This document shows positions 1-6,832 of a DNA stretch of 21,985 nucleotides, in pieces (the first letter of the stretch is position 1; each line of letters begins with the position of its first letter). Made by a program: the position numbers and the translations under genes. The notes under the pieces are model-generated. The model was not told the origin of the DNA. It saw nothing but the letters and a program-made list of their open reading frames with translations, and did no database searches. The DNA is from JAVWPP01 sp036635835 (GTDB lineage: Bacteria > Bacillota > Clostridia > TANB77 > CAG-465), in NCBI GenBank assembly GCA_036635835.1, contig JAVWPP010000020.1, forward strand, positions 1 to 21,985. Reading direction: 5' to 3'.

Positions 1-2993
1 TCGTCTACTTTTATGATTTCTATTTGTCCTTTTGCAGTCTTATTTACATGCTTAACTACCAAAGGTTTGTTAGCTGAATCTATTTTAAATTCTTTTTCTG
101 TAGCGTCTATAACGTATCCGTTTGGTGCATATATTTCTTTGTATGTGTATGTTCCAAGTGGTAACATTTTAGAGCTGCAAGTTCCGTTTGTATTAGTAGT
201 TAAAATTTCTACTAGGTTGCCAGAAGCATCTTTTATTTCAAATTTAACTCCAGCAATTTTGTTTTCTTTTTCATCTACTTTTATAATTTGTAGGCTTCCT
301 TTTGCTCTTATGTTTATAATATTTTTAGATATTACTTGATTGTTTTTTGTAAGTTCAAAAGGATATTCTGAGCTATCTATAATGTATCCGTTTGGTACAT
401 ATATTTCTCTATATGTATAGCTTCCAAGCTTAAGCTCTTTGCTTTCTACAGTTCCATTGCTGCTTGTAACTAATGTATCTACTACGTTTTTATTTTCATC
501 TAAAATTTCAAATTTAACACCTGCTAAAACATTTTCAGCATCATCAAATTTAGAGATTTGTAGCTTACCTTTTGCAAGTTTATTTACAATATGTTTTTCT
601 ACAATGTTGTCTCCTTCTATATTAAATGGATATGTAGCACTATCTACTATAACCCCAAAAGGAGCAGATATTTCTTTATATGAATATGCGCCAGTATTTA
701 ATTTTTTAGTAAGCGCATTTCCATTTGCATCTGTTGTTATTTTATCTACAACCTTATTATTGCTATCTAGAATTTCGAAAACAACACCTGCTATAGGCAC
801 TGTATTTTCATCTACTTTTATAACTCTAAGGCCGCCTCTAATTTTCTCATTTACTATTTTTTTAGTTATAACTTGATTGTTTTTAGTAAGCTCAAAAGCT
901 TTCTCAGTTTTGTCTAATATAATTCCGTTTGGAACTTCTATTTCTCTATATGTGTATTTACCAAGCTTTAATAATTTAGAAACTGCTATTCCTTCTTTAT
1001 CTGTAACTATAGTATCTACAACATTTTTACTGCTATCTAAAATTTCAAATTTAACACCTGAAAGTGGATTTTTTTCATCATCTGTTTTAACTATTTTTAG
1101 AGATCCTTTTTCATATTTATTTACTATTTTTTTAACTACAATTTTGTTTGCATTTACTAAAGCAAATTCATATTCTTTGGTATCTAAAATAACTCCGCTT
1201 GGAACAGATTTTTCTCTATATGTATATGGTGCAATAGGTAGAGCTTTTGTAAGAGCTTCTCCATTTGCGTTTGTAGTTATAGTGTCTACAACTTTATTAT
1301 TCCAGTCTAGTATTTCAAAAACAACTCCTGCTAAAGGTTTATTTTCTTCATCTACTTTAACTATTTTAAGTTTACCCATTGCTCTATTATTTATTACTTT
1401 AAAAGCTTTTACTTCGTTATTTGCTGTAATGTTAAAAGGTCTTTCAGAAGGGTCTATAACTATTCCGTTTGGAGCTTCTACTTCTTTAAAAGTATATTTT
1501 CCAAGTGGTAAATACTTAGAAGTTGCTACTCCTTCTGCGTTTGTTATAATGGTATCTACGACGTTTTTATTTGCATCTAAGATTTCAAATTTAACACCTG
1601 AAAGTTTAGCTCCTAAATCGTCTACTTTAGTTATTTTAAGCTGTCCTTTTGCTCTATTATTTACTACGTTTTTAATTACAACTTGGTTGTTAGATTCTAA
1701 AGAAAAATCTCTTACTGTGCTATCTAGAACGTATCCAAAAGGTACAGATATTTCTCTAAATTTATACGCGCCAAGTGGTAAATATTTAGAAGATGCTTCT
1801 CCTAAGTTATTTGTAGTTATTGTATCTACAACTGCCCCGCTGCTATTTAATATTTCAAATTTAGCGCCAGGTATTTTGCTTGCTATGTCATCTACTTTAA
1901 TTATTTTAAGCTGCCCTTTTGCTCTTTGGTTAACTATATATTTAGTTACTGTTTCGTTTGGACTTGATATATTAAATGTCTTTTCTGATGCGTCTAATAC
2001 TATGCCGCTTGGTACAGATATTTCTCTATATGTATAGCTTCCAAGTGGTAAGTATTTAGATGTTGCTATACCAATTGCATTAGTTGTTATTGTATCTACA
2101 ATAACTCTATCTTTGTTTAAAATTTCAAAGGTAACATCTTTAAGTGGTGCATTATTATCTTCTGTTTTTACTATTTTAAGATTACCTTTTATTCTATTAT
2201 TTATTATATATTTTTCTACTAAATTTGTAGAAGTTACGTTAAATGAATATTCTTTTGTATCCATTATAACGGAAGATGGAGCATATACTTCTCTGTATGT
2301 ATAATTTCCAGCTACTAATTCTTTAGAATTTGCGCTTCCGTTTGCGTCTGTTATTAATGTATCTACTAGAACTCTATCTGCGTTTAAGATTTCGAATTTA
2401 ACACCTGCTATTGGTGCTTTAAAGTCGTCTACTTTAACTATTTTTATTCCGCCTTTTATTCTAGTATTAACTATATTTTTAGTAACTATTTCGCCATTAC
2501 TTGTTATGCTAAATGGGTATGAATTACCATCTAATTTAATGTTACTTGGCACCTGTGTTTCTCTGTATGTATAGTTTCCGTAAGGAAGGTTTTTAGACAT
2601 AGCTACTCCACTTGCATCTGTTGTAACTGTGTCTACAATTACTTTGTCTGCGTTTTGTATTTGGAACGTTACACCTTGAAGCGGTGCTTTATCTACGTCG
2701 TCTGTTTTTACTATTTTAAGTTTTCCGTATATTTTATTATTTATGAAAGTTACTTTAGAAGTTGCTCCTGCTGTAACTGATGCGCTGATTGGTTTTCTGT
2801 CTAAAACGTAGCCAGTTGGTGCTACCTTTTCTAATATGGTATACGTACCAACATTAAGGCCGCTGAATCTAACTACACCATTTTTATCTGATGTACTTTC
2901 TCCTACTATGTTTCCGTTTTCGTCTTTAAGCTCGAAAAGCGCTCCTTGTACTTTTTCTTTATTTTGATCTATTTTTATAAGCTCTATATTTCC
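1..2993 (-). repeat. Tandem CnaB-like repeats, 11 complete plus the start of a 12th
   Basis: The candidate isopeptide Lys of each repeat falls at residues 313, 402, 493, 582, 672, 762, 852, 942, 1032, 1121, 1211 and 1301, a spacing of 89-91 residues (about 270 bp). In repeat 2 the triad is K402, E451 and N482; the other repeats keep the same order and similar spacing. Repeat 1 is the most divergent (SpaA-like, LEKVAPTGY). Repeats 2-11 share FEIL-type strands, VDT and SK..L.L/YG blocks. Sequence varies between copies, so this is an old, diversified array and not a recent identical expansion. Repeat 11 holds a lone Cys at residue 1245. Confidence 0.9.
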
Positions 2994-3911
2994 TTTTGCA
3001 GAGTTATATGTAAGCTGATCTGAAGTTCTTAAGCTTATTTGCTCGAACTCTTCAAAGGCTATACTTTGCACTCCGTTTTTACCAGTTCTATATTTAGAAC
3101 CTATAGATTTTTGACCGTCTGCTGAAATGTCGTACTTAATAGTTTGACCATTTTCTTTAGCAGACCATTTTATATAGAAAGAGTATGATGCTCCTATTTT
3201 ATTTGTTATATTTCCTGCAGCATTTGTTACGTATGCTGATTTTGGCGCCATAGTTAAATCTACGTTATATGCAGATATTTTTGTATCTACTACGTTTAAT
3301 TTATATGGACCTGCAACATACTTATCTCCTACTGTTTTTATATCTGCATTATTTGCGTTAACTGATATAGATGCATTACATCTATATGGGTTTCTAAAGG
3401 CATCTGCCGCTATTTTTTGTGCAACAGGAAGTACTCTTGCCATTTGACTTTCGTGCCCGTTTGCTCCTGAAATTGTTGAGAAACTAAGCTTTACGTATGA
3501 ATCTGCGTCTCCTGTAATTCCTGCTACGTTCCAAAATGCAAGCTGAGTTGCTGCATATGCTTCTTCGTCTGAAGAAAGACCTAATGTAGCTGCGCTTACA
3601 TTTGGGAATCCGTTTTTCATTACCGCTAAAGCTTCGTTTGATATTCTATTTGAATATACCGGTATGTTTGTTTGTGGGAATGAATATCTATAGTCCATAC
3701 AAAAAGCGTATCTTCCATTGATTTTAAACTCCGCAAAACCTGTTTCGCTTCCGCCAAGCTGAGTATCTTTATACCATACTTTTCTTTGGCCTACTGTAAG
3801 TACTTTCTCTTGATCTATGTCTCCAAAAACACTAAGCTGTGAGACAACTAGGACAAGTAGCATTACTGAGCTAAACAGTTTGTTTCTAAATTTTGATAAA
3901 TTTCTAAACAT
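1..3911 (-). CDS. Thioester-domain surface adhesin with tandem CnaB repeats (3' end beyond window)
   Basis: This is a predicted secreted, wall-associated adhesin; 1303 complete codons are in the window and the frame stays open at base 1. Start: ATG at 3909-3911 with AGGAGG eight bases upstream. Residues 1-30 form a signal peptide (basic start, hydrophobic core VMLLVLVV). Residues about 35-200 look like a thioester domain (TED/TQXA family): Cys71 in YAFC and Gln123 in TQLAFW are the pair that forms an internal thioester in Gram-positive adhesins and can bind host amines covalently. Cys178 is a second Cys. After a linker, CnaB/SpaA-like repeats follow from about residue 307, each with a KxD/E Lys, a Glu in YxxRE/KE and a VN/IN Asn, expected to form intramolecular isopeptide bonds. 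A C-terminal LPXTG-type signal would lie outside the window. The family call is firm; the ligand is unknown. Confidence 0.9.
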   Translation of the reverse strand, partial: MFRNLSKFRNKLFSSVMLLVLVVSQLSVFGDIDQEKVLTVGQRKVWYKDTQLGGSETGFAEFKINGRYAFCMDYRYSFPQTNIPVYSNRISNEALAVMKNGFPNVSAATLGLSSDEEAYAATQLAFWNVAGITGDADSYVKLSFSTISGANGHESQMARVLPVAQKIAADAFRNPYRCNASISVNANNADIKTVGDKYVAGPYKLNVVDTKISAYNVDLTMAPKSAYVTNAAGNITNKIGASYSFYIKWSAKENGQTIKYDISADGQKSIGSKYRTGKNGVQSIAFEEFEQISLRTSDQLTYNSAKGNIELIKIDQNKEKVQGALFELKDENGNIVGESTSDKNGVVRFSGLNVGTYTILEKVAPTGYVLDRKPISASVTAGATSKVTFINNKIYGKLKIVKTDDVDKAPLQGVTFQIQNADKVIVDTVTTDASGVAMSKNLPYGNYTYRETQVPSNIKLDGNSYPFSITSNGEIVTKNIVNTRIKGGIKIVKVDDFKAPIAGVKFEILNADRVLVDTLITDANGSANSKELVAGNYTYREVYAPSSVIMDTKEYSFNVTSTNLVEKYIINNRIKGNLKIVKTEDNNAPLKDVTFEILNKDRVIVDTITTNAIGIATSKYLPLGSYTYREISVPSGIVLDASEKTFNISSPNETVTKYIVNQRAKGQLKIIKVDDIASKIPGAKFEILNSSGAVVDTITTNNLGEASSKYLPLGAYKFREISVPFGYVLDSTVRDFSLESNNQVVIKNVVNNRAKGQLKITKVDDLGAKLSGVKFEILDANKNVVDTIITNAEGVATSKYLPLGKYTFKEVEAPNGIVIDPSERPFNITANNEVKAFKVINNRAMGKLKIVKVDEENKPLAGVVFEILDWNNKVVDTITTNANGEALTKALPIAPYTYREKSVPSGVILDTKEYEFALVNANKIVVKKIVNKYEKGSLKIVKTDDEKNPLSGVKFEILDSSKNVVDTIVTDKEGIAVSKLLKLGKYTYREIEVPNGIILDKTEKAFELTKNNQVITKKIVNEKIRGGLRVIKVDENTVPIAGVVFEILDSNNKVVDKITTDANGNALTKKLNTGAYSYKEISAPFGVIVDSATYPFNIEGDNIVEKHIVNKLAKGKLQISKFDDAENVLAGVKFEILDENKNVVDTLVTSSNGTVESKELKLGSYTYREIYVPNGYIIDSSEYPFELTKNNQVISKNIINIRAKGSLQIIKVDEKENKIAGVKFEIKDASGNLVEILTTNTNGTCSSKMLPLGTYTYKEIYAPNGYVIDATEKEFKIDSANKPLVVKHVNKTAKGQIEIIKVD

Positions 3912-3984
3912 AATTTGACCTCCTCTATTTTTAATATATGAATTATATATGTGCCTTGTTTACATAATTATATAAACAGTTTGT

Positions 3985-4010
3985 AAAAAACACAGATGGG
4001 TTTCCACCTG
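3985..4010 (-). promoter_or_regulatory. Stem-loop at the predicted 5' end of the adhesin mRNA
   Basis: On the minus strand CAGGTGG pairs with CCATCTG (seven pairs, one G-U) around an AAAC loop, followed two bases later by six U. It would begin about three bases after the transcription start predicted from the -10 at 4020-4025. It resembles a 5' protective hairpin; it looks too close to the start to be an ordinary attenuator. A second weak stem (GTTTA...TAAAC, 3960-3977) follows in the roughly 100-base leader. Confidence 0.45.
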
Positions 4011-4019
4011 ATACTATTA

Positions 4020-4048
4020 ATTATATCACAAATGTAACGGTTTTGCAA
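4020..4048 (-). promoter_or_regulatory. Promoter of the adhesin gene
   Basis: TTGCAA (4043-4048), a 17-base spacer, and TATAAT (4020-4025), with TG one base before the -10 (extended -10). It gives a leader of about 100 bases before the adhesin ATG. Confidence 0.7.
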
Positions 4049-4152
4049 TGTTTGTAACAGTAGTTATGTAAATACGTAGATGGTTTTTAAGTGGCAATAG
4101 AGGATACTTAGATTTATGTAAAGAGTATATAGGTACTTTGAGCGTTTTTCTT

Positions 4153-4172
4153 GTAATATTTCCGTAATATTT
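4153..4172. repeat. Two direct repeats GTAATATTT, 11 bp apart
   Basis: GTAATATTT occurs at 4153-4161 and 4164-4172, one helical turn apart, upstream of the adhesin promoter and just outside the terminator of the 178-aa gene. It could be a regulator site on one DNA face, or chance in AT-rich DNA. I see no gene in the rest of 3912-4178. Confidence 0.3.
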
Positions 4173-4178
4173 AGGCGT

Positions 4179-4209
4179 AAAAAAAGCGCCTCATTTGAAG
4201 CGCTTTTTT
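4179..4209 (-). terminator. Intrinsic terminator after the 178-aa gene
   Basis: The A-run plus GCGC (from 4179) pairs with GCGC plus TTTTTT (4200-4209). It lies directly after the TAA of the minus-strand gene, and the run of U on the minus strand follows the stem. A/T runs on both sides make it potentially bidirectional. Confidence 0.85.
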
Positions 4210-4210
4210 G

Positions 4211-4747
4211 TTATTTTGGAATATACACATATATCTTTTGATTTGACTTTTTACTTGAATATGCTACGAAAGTGTCTGTAATATATTTAGCAAATATTAA
4301 TGGTTTAGTTTCATCGAATTTTGGAGCTACAACTATTTCTAAAGTTCCATCTTCTGTTTCTCTTCCTTCGCCTATTTTTACGTTTTTACCATACATTATA
4401 ACTACTTTTTCTGTAATGACTTCAAAGGGATTAATTATAGCTGCTGAATATATAGGGCAACCATTTAACCGGCAATTTGCCATACCGTAATATACGCTCT
4501 GATATGCTGAAACATAAGTGTCGTATGGGATCTCTTTAACATAGGTGTTTTCTACTAGTAAAGTTTTAACTAAATCTATGCTTTGAACAAATTCTACATC
4601 TACTCCATATTTTACGTTTATTTTCTTTATGCTAGAGATTAGCTGCTCTTTAGATATTTGGTTTTGCTGCTCTGTTATATGCATTAATTTATTTAAAAGT
4701 TCTGCTTTAAGGGCCTTAACTTCTGTACTTTCAAAAAATCTACACAT
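4211..4747 (-). CDS. Hypothetical protein, 178 aa
   Basis: I do not recognise this protein. The start is set at ATG 4745-4747 because AGGAGG lies seven bases upstream; an ATG two codons earlier (4751-4753) is only one base from that site. Residues 7-45 look helical and charged (ALKAELLNKL, SKEQLISSIKK). The C-terminal half is predicted mixed alpha/beta with a Cys pair (C92, C97 in NCRLNGC) and another Cys at position 2. There is no signal peptide or membrane segment, so it is probably cytosolic. It has its own strong promoter (4803-4831) and its own terminator, so it is a single-gene unit between the LCP gene and the adhesin. An AAAAAGC-TAAT-GCTTTTT stem in its leader (4762-4779) is weak. The reading frame is secure; the function is unknown. 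Confidence 0.8.
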   Translation of the reverse strand: MCRFFESTEVKALKAELLNKLMHITEQQNQISKEQLISSIKKINVKYGVDVEFVQSIDLVKTLLVENTYVKEIPYDTYVSAYQSVYYGMANCRLNGCPIYSAAIINPFEVITEKVVIMYGKNVKIGEGRETEDGTLEIVVAPKFDETKPLIFAKYITDTFVAYSSKKSNQKIYVYIPK

Positions 4748-4802
4748 ATGCATTCCTCCTGAAAAAGCATTAGCTTTTTTATTTATATTTATTTATAAAT
4801 AC

Positions 4803-4831
4803 ATATTACCACGGTTTTTAAGCGATGTCAA
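4803..4831 (-). promoter_or_regulatory. Sigma-A-type promoter of the 178-aa gene
   Basis: TTGACA (4826-4831), 17 bases, TAATAT (4803-4808), with TGG directly before the -10. It lies just past the LCP stop codon, so the 178-aa gene can be transcribed on its own. Confidence 0.7.
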
Positions 4832-4842
4832 TATGCAGATGC

Positions 4843-5829
4843 TTATTCTATGGGTTCTACGCCATATACATATTTTTTAAAGTCCGCTTTTGCTTTTATT
4901 ATATCTGTTGCAAAATAGTATGTGCCTTTTATGTATTTATCTTTACTGTACTCTGCAGCTGGTAGCTGCACAGAGACCATGCTTGCTTTATACGCCTCTA
5001 TATTTTTTATGAAGTTAGGTATTAGCCTTACGTATTTCCATGCGTCTACGTTCGTTTTAATCTGTTTTAGGACTATGTTTGATAGGTCCATTGCTTTAGA
5101 AATATTTAAAGTGCCAGATTGTTTAACTACAGCTTCCATAACATCTCTTTGCCTTTTAGCTCTTTCAAAGTCTGAACCTACAGTTCTATTTCTTGTATGA
5201 GTAAGTGCCTGCTCTCCGTTTAAGTGGACAGCTCCTGCGCTTTCTAAATATGTTCTTGTTTTTCCAGAAAGGTCGTACGACTCATCTACTTTTTCGTTGA
5301 TGTATCTTTTTTCTGCTTCTGATATTTCTAAATCTACGCCTCCTAGAGCGTTAATTACGCTTATAAGGCCAGAGAAATCTATAGTAACATATTCGTCTAT
5401 GGCAAGATCGAAATTCTGGTTAATTGTCTTTACAGCTAGCTGCTCTTTTCCATATGCATATGCGTGGTTTATTTTAGTTTTTCCATAGCCTTCTATAGAG
5501 ACATACGTGTCCCTTGGAATGCTTATGAAGTTTATCTTATGGTTTACAGTGTCTAGTGAGCAAATCATTATAGCATCTGCTCTAACGCCAATTGATGGGT
5601 CATTTATTCTAGCATCGCTTCCAAAAAGAGCAATTACTTTAGTTCCATCGCTTACATCTTTGTATACCTCTTCTGATATTCCAAGCTCTGCTTTATCTAA
5701 TGATTGTATATTCATTAGACTTATTTTTTTATTTATATAGTCATACCCAAACTTTATACCTACTCCTACTACAAGTACAAGTATAAGTATTATAGTTGCA
5801 AATTTCGTTAATAGTTTACCTTTTTTCAT
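4843..5829 (-). CDS. LCP (LytR-CpsA-Psr) family cell-wall glycopolymer ligase
   Basis: LCP proteins move undecaprenyl-phosphate-linked wall polymers (teichoic acid, capsule) onto peptidoglycan at the outer face of the membrane. The protein is 328 aa, with a short basic start, a membrane helix at about residues 11-27 and an extracellular LCP domain from about 65. Family residues are present: R83 and D85 (VRADAIMI), R106 and D107 (IPRDTYV), KINHAYAYG at 118-127, and the Arg-rich block SDFERAKRQRDV at 219-230. The start codon has only a weak AAGG site nearby. A BY-kinase-like gene lies upstream on the same strand about 280 bp away, a pairing often seen in capsule or exopolysaccharide control. 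It is typical of the family in length; the polymer handled is unknown. Confidence 0.93.
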   Translation of the reverse strand: MKKGKLLTKFATIILILVLVVGVGIKFGYDYINKKISLMNIQSLDKAELGISEEVYKDVSDGTKVIALFGSDARINDPSIGVRADAIMICSLDTVNHKINFISIPRDTYVSIEGYGKTKINHAYAYGKEQLAVKTINQNFDLAIDEYVTIDFSGLISVINALGGVDLEISEAEKRYINEKVDESYDLSGKTRTYLESAGAVHLNGEQALTHTRNRTVGSDFERAKRQRDVMEAVVKQSGTLNISKAMDLSNIVLKQIKTNVDAWKYVRLIPNFIKNIEAYKASMVSVQLPAAEYSKDKYIKGTYYFATDIIKAKADFKKYVYGVEPIE

Positions 5830-5897
5830 TTTACCTTACGCTTTCTTTCTTACTATTATTATGCTAAATTTAATTTTTATAATACATAACTTTATGT

Positions 5898-5926
5898 AGT
5901 TTACTACAGTTCTTTTGCATATGCAA
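5898..5926 (-). promoter_or_regulatory. Candidate promoter of the LCP gene with a palindrome on its -35
   Basis: TTGCAT (5921-5926), 17 bases, TAAACT (5898-5903). The -35 is half of a perfect 12-bp palindrome TTGCATATGCAA (5915-5926), and GTAGTTTACTAC (5896-5907, 5-bp arms) covers the -10. The -10 is weak, so the promoter call is tentative; the palindromes are plain in the sequence. Confidence 0.35.
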
Positions 5927-6029
5927 TACTTAGATTTTACTTTTTTTAAACATATACGCAATTTTTTTTATTAAATCTGCTTCTTATGTATCTAGGTAAA
6001 GTATCTATTTATACTTTTTATTATTGTTT

Positions 6030-6112
6030 TTTATCTTTATTTTTTATCTTTGTTTTTTATCTACTTTTTATTTTTTTTTATTTATTTTTTATTTATTTTT
6101 TATTTATTTTTT
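6030..6112. repeat. T-rich low-complexity tract with three 11-bp units ATTTATTTTTT
   Basis: Three exact copies of ATTTATTTTTT lie at 6080-6090, 6091-6101 and 6102-6112, preceded by TTTTTT runs at about 13-bp spacing. Six-base A/T tracts repeated once per helical turn are expected to bend DNA. The tract touches the stop codon of the minus-strand BY-kinase-like gene. I see no gene and no clear terminator hairpin in 5930-6110. Confidence 0.7.
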
Positions 6113-6629
6113 ATCTATTATTTATTTCCTTTTGATAACTATTTAAATACGTTCTTGTGATGTATGATATATTGTTATCTTCTAAAGTTTCTATAGCTTC
6201 GTCTATGAGACACTCATCTACGGATGTGTCCATTTCTATAAGTACTGTCTTATCTAGTATACTTGCTACATACTCAGAATATGCACATCTAGTTATTGGT
6301 GGAACGTTTACTAAAAGTATATCAAAAGACATAGTTAGGCTTTCTATGTATTTTTTTAAGAAGCCAGTTTCAGCTATAACTTTAAGATTTTCTAAAGTTA
6401 TATTCATATCTATTTTTTCTACTTTTTTTATTTCTAATACGTCTTCGTAACCATCGTAGTTTTTAAATATGTCTAAATCTAAGACACATACTTTTTTAAA
6501 TCTGCAGTAGTACCTAGCTAAATAGTTGATTAGACTTATGCATTTTTTTTGTGTAACTGCGCCTGTAATGCAAAATGTTTTTTCTTTTTTTCTCATGCTT
6601 AAATTTATGTTTTTTATTATGTTTTTCAT
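6111..6629 (-). CDS. BY-kinase/CpsD-like protein with degenerate P-loop
   Basis: The fold resembles the cytosolic ATPase domain of bacterial tyrosine kinases (CpsD/CapB/Wze), which control capsule export. The usual layout is visible in 172 aa: N-terminal helix (KNIIKNINLS), a P-loop position at 23-30, a Walker A' strand VCVLDLDI (47-54, D51 and D53) and a Walker B-like FDILLVNVPPI (102-112). The P-loop reads GAVTQKKC instead of GxxGxGK[ST]: Lys is kept but two Gly and the Ser/Thr are lost. Three tyrosines near the C-terminus (Y156, Y161, Y165) could be a remnant of the phosphorylated tail. The frame is open upstream to a GTG at 6809, but that start lacks a ribosome site; ATG 6627-6629 has AAAGG seven bases upstream and a good promoter directly before it. 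It may be a regulatory pseudo-kinase; this is inferred. Confidence 0.65.
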   Translation of the reverse strand: MKNIIKNINLSMRKKEKTFCITGAVTQKKCISLINYLARYYCRFKKVCVLDLDIFKNYDGYEDVLEIKKVEKIDMNITLENLKVIAETGFLKKYIESLTMSFDILLVNVPPITRCAYSEYVASILDKTVLIEMDTSVDECLIDEAIETLEDNNISYITRTYLNSYQKEINNR

Positions 6630-6651
6630 CTTTTTGCCTTTCGTCTTACGT

Positions 6652-6680
6652 ATTATATTTCTCTTATATATCTTTTGCAA
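6652..6680 (-). promoter_or_regulatory. Promoter of the BY-kinase-like gene
   Basis: TTGCAA (6675-6680), 17 bases, TATAAT (6652-6657). Transcription would start a few bases before the AAAGG site of the ATG at 6629, which supports the short form of the protein over the GTG at 6809. Confidence 0.6.
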
Positions 6681-6775
6681 GTCTATATATTTTTTTAGAT
6701 GTTTTACGACAATATCTACGTATATATGCAGTATTTCGCTATGTATAGGCCAAATTTCGCCGTATCTATTGATTT

Positions 6776-6804
6776 TTGTAACATAATATGGTTTAATATA
6801 TATA
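6776..6804 (+). promoter_or_regulatory. Candidate promoter of the phospholipase C-like gene
   Basis: TTGTAA (6776-6781), 17 bases, TATATA (6799-6804), ending about 28 bases before the ATG at 6833. The surrounding AT-rich DNA makes the exact -10 uncertain. Confidence 0.45.
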
Positions 6805-6832
6805 TACACAAAAATATTTTAGGAGGTATAAA

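Noticed and set aside
13..2304. Long plus-strand open frames opposite the adhesin repeats (up to 386 codons)
   Set aside because: They lie antisense to the conserved CnaB frame, repeat with the same 270-bp period, and lack ribosome sites; they are by-products of the repeat codons.
3912..4050. c-di-GMP riboswitch in front of the adhesin
   Set aside because: I looked for the conserved core expected before many adhesin genes and did not find it; only small hairpins are present.
4762..4779. Stem AAAAAGC-TAAT-GCTTTTT in the leader of the 178-aa gene as an attenuator
   Set aside because: Only two G-C pairs; likely chance in AT-rich DNA.
6030..6118. CRISPR array
   Set aside because: The repeats are 11 bp, directly adjacent and low-complexity, without spacers.
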